Part shown: in pieces, positions 7,969 through 16,847 of the stretch
How the letters are laid out: every line of letters starts with the position of its first letter
Numbering within the stretch: the stretch's first letter is position 1
From: Delftia acidovorans
GTDB lineage: Bacteria; Pseudomonadota; Gammaproteobacteria; Burkholderiales; Burkholderiaceae_C
Direction of reading: 5' to 3'
Assembly: GCA_031286585.1 (NCBI GenBank)
Contig: JAITUC010000036.1
Coordinates: 1-36,502 of the forward strand
DNA: 36,502 nt
The notes under the pieces: generated by a model
What the model was told of the DNA's origin: nothing
Seen by the model: the letters and a program-made list of their open reading frames with translations, nothing else
Databases searched by the model: none
Position numbers and translations under genes: made by a program

Positions 7969-9306
7969 ATGACCGCATCCTTCCAGCCCGCATCCCCCAT
8001 CCCCGCATCCACCCAAGACCTGGGGGTCGATCAGGCCTTGTCACAGCTGGCCAGCCTGCTGCAGCCCCTGGGCCCGGTGACGGACGTGGAGACGCTGGCG
8101 CTGGCCGACGCGCTGGACCGCGTGCTGGCCGAAGACATCGTCTCCCCCGTCGATGTGCCGGCGCATGACAACGCCGCCATGGATGGCTATGCCTTCGATG
8201 GCTGCCAGCTGCAGGCGGCTCCGTCCGCTGCACCGCTGGCGCTGCGCGTGGTCGGCCAGGCCCTGGCCGGCAAACCCTGGCACGGCACCGTGCAGGCCGG
8301 CGAGTGCATCAAGATCATGACCGGCGCCGTGCTGCCTGCCGGGCTGGACACGGTGGTCGCGCATGAACGCACCGTGCCCGCAGGCAGCGACCGCATCGGC
8401 ATTCCGGCAGGCAGCGTGCGTGCCGGGGACAACCGGCGCCTGCGCGGCGAGGACCTGAGCCGGGGCCGCGTGGCCCTGGCAGCGGGCCAGTGCCTGCATC
8501 CCGCGGCCCTGGGTCTGGTCGCCAGCCTGGGCCAGCCCCAGGTGCGCGTGCGCAGACGGCTGCGCGTGGCCTATTTCTCCACGGGCGATGAAATCCTCCA
8601 CCCCGGCACGGCGCCGCGCGAGGGTGCGGTCTACGACAGCAACCGCTTCAGCCTCATCGGCCTGCTGCAGCGCATGGGCGTGCAGGTGCTGGACCTGGGC
8701 GTGGTGGCCGATGAGCCCGAGGCCCTGCAGGAGCGCCTGCGCGAAGCCGCCTCCCTGGCCGACATGGTGCTGACCAGCGGCGGCATCAGCGCAGGCGAGG
8801 CCGACCACACGCGCGCCATGCTGCAGCGCATGGGCTGCGTGCACTTCTGGCGCCTGGCCATGCGGCCTGGCCGGCCGCTGGCCGTGGGCCTGCTGCAGCC
8901 CGATGCGGGCACGCCGTTTGCCGCAAGCCGCACGCCTGCGCGCACCACGGTGCTGATGGGCCTTCCCGGCAATCCCGTGGCCGCCATGGTCAGCTTTCTG
9001 GTCTTTGTCCGTCCGGCGCTGCTGCAGCTCATGGGTGCTGCGCAGGCGGCTGCCGGGCCGGCCGCCCTGCCCCAGGCCGTGGCGGAGCATGCGCTGTCCA
9101 AGCGGCCGGGCCGCACCGAGTACCAGCGCGGACTTCTGTCCGCAGGCGCTGATGGCCGCTGCCTGGTCCGCACTACCGGGCCGCAGGGTTCGGGCGTGCT
9201 TCGATCCATGGCCGAGGCGGACTGCCTCATCGTGCTCGAACATGAGCGCGGTGCCGTGCAAGCCGGCGAAACCGTATCCATCCTGCCGCTGCAGGCCTTT
9301 CCCTGA
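7969..9306 (+). CDS. moeA: Molybdopterin molybdenumtransferase MoeA
   Basis: MoeA inserts molybdate into adenylylated molybdopterin, completing the basic molybdenum cofactor. The 445-residue product shows the typical features: the DNAAMDGYA motif near residue 65, GECIKIMTGAVLPAG, the MoCF domain TSGGISAGEADH with catalytic acids, and MGLPGNPVAAMVSF, then a C-terminal beta-barrel domain. The chosen ATG lies 52 bases after mobA; longer in-frame starts would overlap mobA and lack homology. A short thioredoxin gene begins 13 bases after the stop, so the run moaA-mobA-moeA-thioredoxin is probably one transcription unit. Confidence 0.95.
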   Translation: MTASFQPASPIPASTQDLGVDQALSQLASLLQPLGPVTDVETLALADALDRVLAEDIVSPVDVPAHDNAAMDGYAFDGCQLQAAPSAAPLALRVVGQALAGKPWHGTVQAGECIKIMTGAVLPAGLDTVVAHERTVPAGSDRIGIPAGSVRAGDNRRLRGEDLSRGRVALAAGQCLHPAALGLVASLGQPQVRVRRRLRVAYFSTGDEILHPGTAPREGAVYDSNRFSLIGLLQRMGVQVLDLGVVADEPEALQERLREAASLADMVLTSGGISAGEADHTRAMLQRMGCVHFWRLAMRPGRPLAVGLLQPDAGTPFAASRTPARTTVLMGLPGNPVAAMVSFLVFVRPALLQLMGAAQAAAGPAALPQAVAEHALSKRPGRTEYQRGLLSAGADGRCLVRTTGPQGSGVLRSMAEADCLIVLEHERGAVQAGETVSILPLQAFP

Positions 9307-9318
9307 CAGGAGATTCCC

Positions 9319-9651
9319 ATGCCCTTCCAGCCCAAGCACCTGACCGACGTCCCCGATCGCAGCACCGTCGACACGCTGCCCGGCGCCACCTTGCTGGAGT
9401 TCGGAACCGCCTGGTGCGGCCACTGCCAGGGTGCGCAACCGCTGATCGCCCAGGCGCTGGAGGCCGCCCCGCAGGTGGCCCACATCAAGGTGGAAGACGG
9501 CCCCGGCCGGGCCCTGGGCCGCAGCTACCGCGTCAAGCTCTGGCCCACCCTGATCTTTTTGCGTGACGGGCAGGAGGTGGAAAGGCTAGTGCGGCCCCAG
9601 CAGGCCCGCGAGATCTCGGACGCGCTGGCCCGCATCACCGCCCGGCCCTGA
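9319..9651 (+). CDS. Small thioredoxin-family protein with CGHC active site
   Basis: A 110-residue cytoplasmic thioredoxin fold. The redox motif is W-CGHC (C33, C36), the form seen in protein disulfide isomerases, rather than the CGPC of housekeeping thioredoxin (present at 25,958). The cis-proline follows in KLWPTLIF. AGGAG lies before the ATG, giving a good start. It is the last gene of the molybdenum cofactor run; a role in keeping cofactor or molybdoenzyme cysteines reduced is possible but only inferred. A general disulfide reductase is the conservative assignment. Confidence 0.85.
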   Translation: MPFQPKHLTDVPDRSTVDTLPGATLLEFGTAWCGHCQGAQPLIAQALEAAPQVAHIKVEDGPGRALGRSYRVKLWPTLIFLRDGQEVERLVRPQQAREISDALARITARP

Positions 9652-9698
9652 CAACTGCGGCGCAGTCGCCCGCAGCCGCCCCCTGTGTATCGCCGACA

Positions 9699-10439
9699 AT
9701 GGCCCGCATGCCGCCCCCAAAGAAGCCGACCGAATCCGCTCCCAAGAAGCCCCGCCGCAACAGCGGCCGCCCGCTGGCCGACGATGCCGTGGGACGGGAC
9801 ATCATCCTGCAGACCACGGTGAACCTGCTCAAGACCCGCACGCCGGAGCAGCTGAGCATTCTGGAAATCGCGGCGGCAGCCGGTGTCACGCGTGCCCTGG
9901 TGCGCTATTACTTCAGCAGCCTCAAGGGCCTGCTGCAGGAAGTGACGGAGTCCCTGATGCGCGAGTTGCAAAACCGCATGGAAGTGGCGCTCAGGACGCA
10001 AGGCACGGTGGAAGAGCGCGTCTACCAGCGCCTGCTGCTGCGGCTGGACTTCATGCGCGAGCACCCGCAATTCGAACGGCTGGCGCTCTCCGAGATCTAC
10101 CACTACGAAAGCGAAGAGGAGCCGCCGCCCTCGGGCACGCCGCTGCAGCGCATCACGCGGCGCGGGCTGGAACTGACCTCGACCATGCTGATGGACGGAG
10201 CGCAGGCCAGCCACCCGGCACAGGTGGACCCGCGCTTCATCCACCTGGCCATCCTCAGCATTTCGGCCTTCCTGCCCACGGCACGGCCGCTGCTGGCCGA
10301 GCTGTTCGGCGAAGGCCCCGAGGCAGACCAGCAGATCGAGCACTACCTGCGCTTCATGTCCCATCTGCTGGCCGAGCGCATCAGGCAGGATGCGCCGGCG
10401 CAAGACCACCCTCCGTCCCCGGGCCACCACCCGGGATGA
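9699..10439 (+). CDS. TetR family transcriptional regulator
   Basis: A 246-residue regulator. After a basic, proline-rich N-terminus (PPKKPTESAPKKPRRNSGRP) comes the TetR helix-turn-helix with SILEIAAAAGVTRALVRYYF and the helix-four continuation SSLKGLLQEV. The C-terminal ligand domain is diverged and its ligand is unknown. It faces the leftward catabolic operon, ending 49 bases from the Bug gene, and is a candidate regulator of it only by position. Translation may begin at ATG 9708 instead, seven bases after a GACAAT box; no Shine-Dalgarno sequence is seen. Confidence 0.85.
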   Translation: MARMPPPKKPTESAPKKPRRNSGRPLADDAVGRDIILQTTVNLLKTRTPEQLSILEIAAAAGVTRALVRYYFSSLKGLLQEVTESLMRELQNRMEVALRTQGTVEERVYQRLLLRLDFMREHPQFERLALSEIYHYESEEEPPPSGTPLQRITRRGLELTSTMLMDGAQASHPAQVDPRFIHLAILSISAFLPTARPLLAELFGEGPEADQQIEHYLRFMSHLLAERIRQDAPAQDHPPSPGHHPG

Positions 10440-10488
10440 CTTGCGCCGGCGCCCGCTGCTTCCTCCTTTCGTTCAGCGCCTGTCCAAT

Positions 10489-11487
10489 CTAGTCCGGCTG
10501 TATGCCCAGTTCCTTGACCAGCCGCCCGAAGCGCTCGAAATCGCCGGCATTGGTCCTGCCCAGGCGCTGCGGCGGGCCGCCGACAGGAACGGTTCCCAGC
10601 GTGGCCATGCGCGCCACCACGTCGGGCATCCTGAGGATCTCGTTGAGGTGCGTATTCAGGAGCTTGACCACCTCGGAGGGCATGTTCCTGGGGCCGAACA
10701 GGCCGTACCAGGCGCTCAGTTCCACATCCTTGTAGCCCAGCTCGGCCAGCGTGGGCACGTCGGGCGCCAGCGGCGAGCGCCGGGCGTCGGCCACGGCCAG
10801 CGCCACCAGCTTGCCGCCGGGCAGGTAGGGCGCGATGGAGCCCAGCGTGCTGTAGGTGAAGGGCACGTGGCCGCCCACCACATCGGTGACTGCCGGCGCC
10901 ACGCCCTTGTAGGGAATGGCCTCGAAGCGGGCGCCCGTGGCGCGCCGGACCATCTCGCCCAGGAAGTGCATGGGCGAGCCATTGCCCGGCGTGGCATAGC
11001 CCAGCGAGCGGCCTTGGCTGGCGGAGATGGCCTCCTTGAAGGTGCGCACGCCCGCACCGGGCCCGGCGACGAGGAACAGCGAGGTGGAGCCGACCTCGAT
11101 CACGGGCGTGAAGCCATTGAGCACGTCGTAGCCATGGCCCGCGCCCAGCTTGAGCACCAGCTGGGCCATGGCGAAGGTATTGGGCGCCAGCAGCAGCGTA
11201 TAGCCATCGGCCGGCGCCTTGGCCACAAAGCTGCTGCCTATGGTGCCGCTGGCGCCTGCGCGGTTGTCCACGAGCACCGACTGTCCGATGCGGGCCGACA
11301 GCTTCTCGCCCAGCAGCCGCGCCAGCGCATCGGTATCGCCGCCCGCAGGATAGGCCACGACGATGGTGACCGGCTTGTGGGGGTAGGTCTGCGTCTGGGC
11401 CTGGGCCGGACCGGCGAGCAGCGCCAGGGCCATGGCCGCGCCCAGGGCGAGCGTTCTGCGTGTCGCTTTCATGGAGAGGGCTTTCAT
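10489..11487 (-). CDS. Bug-family (TctC-type) periplasmic substrate-binding protein
   Basis: A 332-residue member of the Bug/tripartite tricarboxylate receptor family, very abundant in Burkholderiales. An N-terminal signal peptide ends near residue 30 (LLAGPAQA). The mature part begins TYPHKPVTIVVAYPAGG, and the family motifs NRAGASGTIGS and YKGVAPAVTDVVGGHV follow. These proteins bind carboxylated ligands in the periplasm. No TctA/TctB membrane genes are nearby, so this is an orphan receptor. It is the last gene of the leftward cluster, 38 bases after the dioxygenase gene, and probably binds that pathway's substrate. The start at 11,487 is uncertain; 11,472 also works. Confidence 0.9.
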   Translation of the reverse strand: MKALSMKATRRTLALGAAMALALLAGPAQAQTQTYPHKPVTIVVAYPAGGDTDALARLLGEKLSARIGQSVLVDNRAGASGTIGSSFVAKAPADGYTLLLAPNTFAMAQLVLKLGAGHGYDVLNGFTPVIEVGSTSLFLVAGPGAGVRTFKEAISASQGRSLGYATPGNGSPMHFLGEMVRRATGARFEAIPYKGVAPAVTDVVGGHVPFTYSTLGSIAPYLPGGKLVALAVADARRSPLAPDVPTLAELGYKDVELSAWYGLFGPRNMPSEVVKLLNTHLNEILRMPDVVARMATLGTVPVGGPPQRLGRTNAGDFERFGRLVKELGIQPD

Positions 11488-11525
11488 CGTGGTTTTTTCA
11501 TTGTCAGCAAAGGCCGTTGCCGGGC

Positions 11526-12347
11526 TCACGCCTGGCGTATCGCCACACGGTGCATCCGCCGCGCTGCAGGGTGGTAGTCATTGACCGCGTAGTGCTGCGT
11601 GGCCAGGTTGTCCCAGATGGCCACCGAGCCCTTGCGCCAGCGAAAGCGCACCTGCCACTCAGGCACCTTGGCCAGGCCGCTGAGCATGGCGATCAGCGCC
11701 GCGCTCTCGTCGCTGGTGACACCCTCTATGTGCGTGGTGTAGAGCGAGTTCACAAAGGCCACGGGCAGGCAGGTCACCGGGTGCACCAGGACCACGGGCT
11801 GCTCCAGCGGCGGGTGCTTGAGGCGGGTGGCGCGGTAGGACTCGCCGGATGGATCGCGGCGCATCAGGCTTTGCCTGAGCGCTGGCGCCTCCCAGTTGTG
11901 GGTGGCGCGCAGCTTGCGCAGATAGGCCTGCAGCTCGGGCGCCAGCGAAGCAAAGGCCGTGGTCATGCTGGCCCACATGGTGTCGCCGCCCGTGGGCGGC
12001 ACGTCCACCGCATAGAGGCAGGCGCCTGCGGGCGGCTGGGCCTGCCAGGTCAGGTCGGCATGCCAGATGTCGGTGCCGGTGCGCGTGCCCTGGCTGATCA
12101 GCAGCTCGACATGGGGATCGTCCGGGTGCGAGGGAAAGGTGGAGGACACGGGCTCGACCTTGCCGAACACCTGGGCCACGCGCACCTGCTGCGCGGGGCT
12201 CAGCGTCTGGTCGCGGAAGAAGATGACCTGGCGCTCGGCCAGGAGCTTGCGCAGCGCGTCCGCATGGTCGCGCACCTGCGCCGGGTCCGAGAGATCTATG
12301 CCGTGAATCTCCGATCCTATGCTCGGGGTGATGTGCTCGACTTGCAT
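11526..12347 (-). CDS. TauD/TfdA family alpha-ketoglutarate-dependent dioxygenase
   Basis: A 273-residue non-haem iron dioxygenase of the taurine/2,4-D dioxygenase family, coupling oxidation of its substrate to decarboxylation of 2-oxoglutarate. The iron ligands are H96 and D98 (WHADLTW) and H252 (TQHYAVNDY); the 2-oxoglutarate-binding arginine is R263 or R264 (ARRMHR). The N-terminal IGSEIHGIDLS motif is typical. All catalytic residues are present. The gene sits 39 bases after the molybdopterin subunit gene and 38 before the Bug receptor gene, so it is cotranscribed with them. The substrate is unknown; taurine itself is only one possibility within this family. Confidence 0.9.
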   Translation of the reverse strand: MQVEHITPSIGSEIHGIDLSDPAQVRDHADALRKLLAERQVIFFRDQTLSPAQQVRVAQVFGKVEPVSSTFPSHPDDPHVELLISQGTRTGTDIWHADLTWQAQPPAGACLYAVDVPPTGGDTMWASMTTAFASLAPELQAYLRKLRATHNWEAPALRQSLMRRDPSGESYRATRLKHPPLEQPVVLVHPVTCLPVAFVNSLYTTHIEGVTSDESAALIAMLSGLAKVPEWQVRFRWRKGSVAIWDNLATQHYAVNDYHPAARRMHRVAIRQA

Positions 12348-12386
12348 GAAATTCCTTTGCTGAAAAAACGGGGGATGGATGGGTGA

Positions 12387-14615
12387 TCAGGCGGACGCGA
12401 TGTCCTGCGGCAGCGGCATGGAGCGGAACCGGCGGCCCGTGGCATGGAACAGGGCCGTGGCCACGGCGGGCGCCGTGGGGCCGAGGGCCACTTCGCCGCA
12501 GCCCTGGGGCGGCCGGTCGCTTTCGACCAGGACCACCTCCACGCGGGGCATTTCGGCCAGTTGCAGCAGCGGGTAGTCGTGGAAATTGCTTTGCTGCACC
12601 GCGCCCTTGTCAAAGCCAAGCCGGCTCTTGAAGGTGTTGGTCAGCGCAAAGCCGATGCCGCCTTCGACATTGGCCTTGACCAGGCCCGGGTTGACCACGC
12701 GGCCCGCGTCGATGGCGCAGATGGCGCGCTCCAGCCGCACGCGGCCTTGGACAATGCGCAACTCCATCACCAGCGCGACGAAGGTCTGGAAGCTCTCGCC
12801 CCGCCCCGTGTAGACGTTGAAGGTCATGGCGCGGTGCAGGCCTGCCGGCGCGGGCTGCTCCCAGCGCGCGGCCCGCGCCGCAGCATCCAGCACGCCCAGC
12901 GCCAGCGGCTGGCTGGCCAGCAGGCGGCGCCGGTACTGGTAGTCGTCCGCGCCTGCCGCATGGGCGAGTTCGCTGATGAAGCTCTCCAGAAAGAACACGC
13001 TGGACGTGGTGCCCACGCTGCGCAGATAGCTCAGCGGTATGGGCTGCTGCACGTCCACGGCATCCACCAGCAGGTTGGGGACGCCGTAGATTAGGTCGTA
13101 GATGGACTCGACCATGGTCTCGTCCCAGCCGCCTGCATCGGCCATCTTCCTGGGGTTGATGGCGCCGTACAGCGACTGGCCCGAGATGCGCGCATGCAGC
13201 GCGGCCGGCAGGCCGTCGGCGCCCAGCACGGCACTCAGCCGCCCCGAGGCACCGGGCCGGTAGTAGGAATGCCGTATGTCGTCCTCGCGCGAGCGGATGA
13301 CCTTGACGGGCCGGCCCACGGCCTTGGACGCCGCTGCCGCATGCAGGGCGAAGTCCGGCATGTACTTGCGCCCGAAGCTGCCGCCCAGGAACGTGGTGTG
13401 CACGATGACCTTGTCCGCAGGCACCCCGCAGGCCTTGCCGAGTTCGCCGCGCAGGAAGTCCTGGCCCTGGTAGGGCCCCCAGGTCTCGACCTCGCCGTCG
13501 CGCACATGGACGGTGGCGGCCAGCGGCTCCATGGTGGCGTGCGTGATGTAGGGCGAGTGGTAGTCGGCCGTGATGGTCTTGCCGGCCGCCAGCACTTCAC
13601 GCGGCTTGCCCAGGCTGCGAGCCACGACAGCCTTGTCGCTGGCCAGGCCTGCGACGAATTGCGCATGGATGCGCTCGCTGTCCACGGCTGCCGCCGCGCC
13701 GGCGTCGAATTCGATGTCCAGCGCATCGGCGGCCTGCTTGGCAATCCAGTACGAATCGGCCACCACGACCACGGTGCCGGGCTCGGGGTCGGGCCACTGC
13801 GTGGTGCGCACGACGGCATGCACGCCGGGGCGCGCGCGCACCTCTGCCTCGTTGCGGATGCGCACGATGCGCCCCGTCACGCTGGGCGCCATGCGCACGG
13901 CGCCGATCAGCATGCCGGGCACCTCGACGTCGATGCCGAAGACCGCGCTGCCATCGACCTTGGCCGGGGTATCCACCCGGCGCAGGCTGCGGCCGATCAG
14001 GCCCTGCTCGGAAGCCGACTTCATGCGCGGCCGCGCGGCCAGGGGCAGCCTTGAGGCATCGGCCACGATCTCGCCATAGCCCACGCTGCGGCCCGTCGCG
14101 GGGTGCAGCACGCGGCCGGCGCGCGTGCTGCACTGGGATACCCGCACGCCCAGCCGGGCCGCGCCGGCACGCAGCAGCACATCACGGGCCTGGGCACCTG
14201 CCAGGCGCATGCGCTCGTAGAAATAGTTCATCGACATCGACGCGCCCACGAACTGCTGGAACGGCATCTCGCCCGCATCGTTGCGATAGGCGTCGCGCCC
14301 CGTGACGAAGCGCACGGTCACGCTGGCCCAGTCGGCATCGAGCTCGTCGGCCAGCACCTGGGGCAGGCCCGTGTAGATGCCCTGGCCCACCTCGCACTGC
14401 GACACGCCGATCACCACTTGGCCCGAAGGCTCGATCCAGACCCAGTCGCCGATGGCCGAGGCCGTGGACGGTGCCGCCTGCGCCAGCGGAATCAGCAGGC
14501 TGCCGGCAGCAGGCGCCACCAGCAGCGCGGCCGCGCTCTGGAGCAGATGCCTGCGCCGCAGCGAGATGGCAGAGCCGGCCGTGTGGGCCCGTTCATTGCT
14601 TGGACGCTGCGGCAT
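12387..14615 (-). CDS. Molybdopterin-binding subunit of an aldehyde/N-heterocycle oxidoreductase (IorB-like)
   Basis: A 742-residue large subunit of the xanthine dehydrogenase superfamily, closest in layout to isoquinoline 1-oxidoreductase beta and related periplasmic aldehyde oxidoreductases. A twin-arginine signal ([10 protein letters not shown], residues 18-27) followed by a hydrophobic stretch predicts folded export. The core carries the cofactor blocks [23 protein letters not shown] and the C-terminal GCGEVALGP, whose glutamate matches the catalytic base. The start overlaps the 2Fe-2S gene by 23 bases. Such enzymes hydroxylate N-heterocycles or oxidise aldehydes with water-derived oxygen; which one applies here is not decidable. 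No cytochrome c partner gene is in the window. Confidence 0.88.
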   Translation of the reverse strand: MPQRPSNERAHTAGSAISLRRRHLLQSAAALLVAPAAGSLLIPLAQAAPSTASAIGDWVWIEPSGQVVIGVSQCEVGQGIYTGLPQVLADELDADWASVTVRFVTGRDAYRNDAGEMPFQQFVGASMSMNYFYERMRLAGAQARDVLLRAGAARLGVRVSQCSTRAGRVLHPATGRSVGYGEIVADASRLPLAARPRMKSASEQGLIGRSLRRVDTPAKVDGSAVFGIDVEVPGMLIGAVRMAPSVTGRIVRIRNEAEVRARPGVHAVVRTTQWPDPEPGTVVVVADSYWIAKQAADALDIEFDAGAAAAVDSERIHAQFVAGLASDKAVVARSLGKPREVLAAGKTITADYHSPYITHATMEPLAATVHVRDGEVETWGPYQGQDFLRGELGKACGVPADKVIVHTTFLGGSFGRKYMPDFALHAAAASKAVGRPVKVIRSREDDIRHSYYRPGASGRLSAVLGADGLPAALHARISGQSLYGAINPRKMADAGGWDETMVESIYDLIYGVPNLLVDAVDVQQPIPLSYLRSVGTTSSVFFLESFISELAHAAGADDYQYRRRLLASQPLALGVLDAAARAARWEQPAPAGLHRAMTFNVYTGRGESFQTFVALVMELRIVQGRVRLERAICAIDAGRVVNPGLVKANVEGGIGFALTNTFKSRLGFDKGAVQQSNFHDYPLLQLAEMPRVEVVLVESDRPPQGCGEVALGPTAPAVATALFHATGRRFRSMPLPQDIASA

Positions 14616-15039
14616 GGATGGCCTCCCGGATACGGTGGTAGGTGGCGCAGCGGCACAGGTTGGTCATGGCCTCGTCGATCTGCGCATCGGTGGGCTGCGG
14701 GTGGGACTTGAGCAGCGCGGCAGCGGCCATGACCATGCCGGACTGGCAGTAGCCGCACTGCGGCACGTCCTTGTCCATCCAGGCCTGCTGGATGGGGTGG
14801 GAGCGGTTGCTGGACAGCCCTTCGATGGTCGTGACGGCCTTGCCGCCCACCGTCGAGACGGGCAGCACGCAGGAGCGCACCGGCTCGCCATCGACATGGA
14901 CCGTGCAGGCCCCGCACATTCCGATGCCGCAGCCGAACTTGGTGCCCGGCAGCTTGAAGTGATCGCGCAGCACCCACAGCAACGGGGTCTGCCCGTCGCC
15001 GTCAAAGGCCACGCTTCGGGAATTGAGGGTGAATTTCAT
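14593..15039 (-). CDS. 2Fe-2S subunit of the molybdenum oxidoreductase (IorA-like)
   Basis: A 148-residue electron-transfer subunit with two 2Fe-2S clusters. The plant-ferredoxin-type cluster is in [15 protein letters not shown] with the later RSC; the second cluster is in CGYCQSGM and CRC near the C-terminus. It has no signal peptide and would be exported as a passenger with the Tat-tagged large subunit. TTGGAG lies about nine bases before the ATG. The gene is 51 bases after the porin gene and overlaps the next gene, so the pair is translationally linked in the order small-large, normal for IorAB-type enzymes. Confidence 0.92.
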   Translation of the reverse strand: MKFTLNSRSVAFDGDGQTPLLWVLRDHFKLPGTKFGCGIGMCGACTVHVDGEPVRSCVLPVSTVGGKAVTTIEGLSSNRSHPIQQAWMDKDVPQCGYCQSGMVMAAAALLKSHPQPTDAQIDEAMTNLCRCATYHRIREAIHAAASKQ

Positions 15040-15090
15040 CGTGGAGTCTCCAATGCGCCCGCATCGACCGGGCTGCATGTCTCATGCCTC

Positions 15091-16176
15091 TCAAAACGAG
15101 TGGTGAATGCCTGCCGCGATCACGGTCTGCGTGCGCCCGCTGGCAACGCCCACGGAGTTCATCGCCGCCACGCCGTCCGAGGCGCGCTGGTGCGTGACCG
15201 AGGCATGCAGCTGCGTGCGTCTGGAGAAGGCATAGCGCGTGCCCAGGTGCAGCTGGTTCCACTTCGTCTGCTCGAAGCGGCTGAAGGAGTAGCCCGTGTT
15301 GATGGTCACGGCCTGGCTGGTCTGCCAGGCCAGGCCCAGGTCAAGGGCGCTCATGTGGCTGGAGGCCCCGCCGTACTTGAGCGTGGAGCGCGTCAGCAGC
15401 GCGTTGAGCCGTACTGGAAGCGCGTCGAGCTGGTAACCGCCGCCTATGCCCAGTACCTGGAAGGTATCGAGCACCAGCGGCCGGCCCGCCACCAGGTCCT
15501 GGCCCAGCGCATTCGCCAGGCCCGTGCGCCCGGCAATATCGAAGGCACGCCCACGCGCATCGGTGTAGGCCACGGCCAGATTGAGCTTGGCACTGGAATA
15601 GCTGCCCATGACGCTGTAGGTACGGTTGGCCTGCGAGCGGCCCGGCACCTCGCCAAAGCCGTACTGCGCGCCGAACTGCATGCCGCCCATGCCGGGCGTC
15701 AGGTAGACCACGGAGTTGTCCACCGGAAACTGGCTGGACAGGCCATCCAGATTGCCGGGGTGGTAGAGATAGAAGTTGTAGAGCTGGTAGCCGTTGCCCC
15801 ACTGGCTCAGCGTGCCGGCCGTGAAATCGACCTGGCGACCCAGCCGCACCGAGCCCATCGAAGCGCTGTCCAGCCCCACCCAGGAAGCGCGGTTGAAGTA
15901 ACTGGTCGGCGAGATCGGCGAGCCGATGTCCGAGAGAAATCCGTTCTCCAGCTGGAACGAGGCCTTCATGCCACCGCCCAGATCCTCCGAGCCGCGCAGG
16001 CCCCAGAGGTCAGGCTGGGAAATGGCCGAATCCATGCGTGCCAGCCGGCTCCCGCGCACATCGCTGATCCAGGGCATGGTCAGGTCCATGCTGCCGTACA
16101 GCGTCACCGAACTCTGGGCCAGCGCCGCTCCCGCGCCGCCCAGCATCGCCAATGCGGCAATTGCTTTGTATTTCAT
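15091..16176 (-). CDS. Gram-negative outer-membrane porin
   Basis: A 361-residue trimeric porin of the Burkholderiales OmpC-like type. A signal peptide ends after ALAQ (residues 1-20); the mature start SSVTLYGSMDL is typical, and the protein alternates short amphipathic strands ending with the terminal phenylalanine (HHSF) needed for outer-membrane insertion. It is the first gene of the leftward operon, so it probably lets the pathway's substrate into the periplasm. Two similar palindromes lie upstream, one at the promoter. It differs from general porins only by context; selectivity cannot be read. Confidence 0.92.
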   Translation of the reverse strand: MKYKAIAALAMLGGAGAALAQSSVTLYGSMDLTMPWISDVRGSRLARMDSAISQPDLWGLRGSEDLGGGMKASFQLENGFLSDIGSPISPTSYFNRASWVGLDSASMGSVRLGRQVDFTAGTLSQWGNGYQLYNFYLYHPGNLDGLSSQFPVDNSVVYLTPGMGGMQFGAQYGFGEVPGRSQANRTYSVMGSYSSAKLNLAVAYTDARGRAFDIAGRTGLANALGQDLVAGRPLVLDTFQVLGIGGGYQLDALPVRLNALLTRSTLKYGGASSHMSALDLGLAWQTSQAVTINTGYSFSRFEQTKWNQLHLGTRYAFSRRTQLHASVTHQRASDGVAAMNSVGVASGRTQTVIAAGIHHSF

Positions 16177-16205
16177 CGCAAGGCTCTTTCATCGTAAGAT
16201 GGGTA

Positions 16206-16228
16206 AAAATTCCACAAGTGGCAATTTT
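16206..16228. promoter_or_regulatory. Palindromic operator-like site, copy 1
   Basis: Arms AAAATTCCAC and GTGGCAATTTT flank AA, with one extra C in the right arm. The core TTCCA-CAAG-TGGCAA shares its spacing with the second site 61 bases away. Centred about 41 bases before the porin start codon, it overlaps a possible -35 (TTGCCA on the minus strand). Confidence 0.5.
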
Positions 16229-16270
16229 GAACACCACGCCACGGAAGATGCCTGGCAGGGCGCGAACTAA

Positions 16271-16286
16271 TTTCCACTTATGGAAA
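16271..16286. promoter_or_regulatory. Palindromic operator-like site, copy 2
   Basis: Perfect six-base arms, TTTCCA-CTTA-TGGAAA, centred about 102 bases before the porin start. It shares the TTCCA-N4-TGG layout of copy 1. Between rnhA and the porin, the 224 bases 16,177-16,400 hold no gene. Confidence 0.5.
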
Positions 16287-16400
16287 TATTAGCTGCGCAC
16301 GCCGAATCCTGGTTCTGGGGTTTTCATCTACCGCGTTGGAGGTAGGCCTCGGGAGGTACTCGCAAGGGACGGGCATTGCACCCGCCCCCGCACCAGGCGC

Positions 16401-16847
16401 TCAGCGGCCCAGTGCCAGGTCCACGCCCTTGTTGGCCAGGGCATCTGCCCGCTCGTTGCCAGGGTCGCCTGCGTGGCCCTTGACCCAGCGCCAGTCGATG
16501 CGGTGCCCGCCGCCCTGGACCAGGGCGTCCAGCCGCTGCCACAGCTCGACGTTCTTGACCGGTTCCTTGGAGGCCGTCTTCCAGCCCTTGGCCTTCCAGC
16601 CATGGATCCATTCGGTGATGCCCTTGAGCACGTACTGGCTGTCGATGTAGAGCACCACATCGCAGGGCCGCTTGAGCGCGGACAGCGCCTCGATCACGGC
16701 CATCATCTCCATGCGGTTGTTGGTCGTGTTCAGCTCGCCGCCAAACAGCTCTTTCCTGGCGCTGCCGGCCTCCAGCACCACGCCCCAGCCGCCGGGGCCC
16801 GGATTGCCCTTGCAGGCGCCGTCCGTGTAGATAACAACTTGATTCAA
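16401..16847 (-). CDS. rnhA: Ribonuclease HI
   Basis: RNase HI cleaves the RNA strand of RNA-DNA hybrids, removing primers and R-loops. The 148-residue product has the catalytic set D9 ([11 protein letters not shown]), E47, D69 (YIDSQYV) and D135, plus H125 in KGHAGD. The start is TTG, not ATG, and overlaps the upstream methyltransferase stop as TTGA. AAGGA stands nine bases before it, and the resulting N-terminus ([10 protein letters not shown]) matches the family, so the TTG start is well supported. It is cotranscribed with the methyltransferase gene. Confidence 0.96.
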   Translation of the reverse strand: MNQVVIYTDGACKGNPGPGGWGVVLEAGSARKELFGGELNTTNNRMEMMAVIEALSALKRPCDVVLYIDSQYVLKGITEWIHGWKAKGWKTASKEPVKNVELWQRLDALVQGGGHRIDWRWVKGHAGDPGNERADALANKGVDLALGR

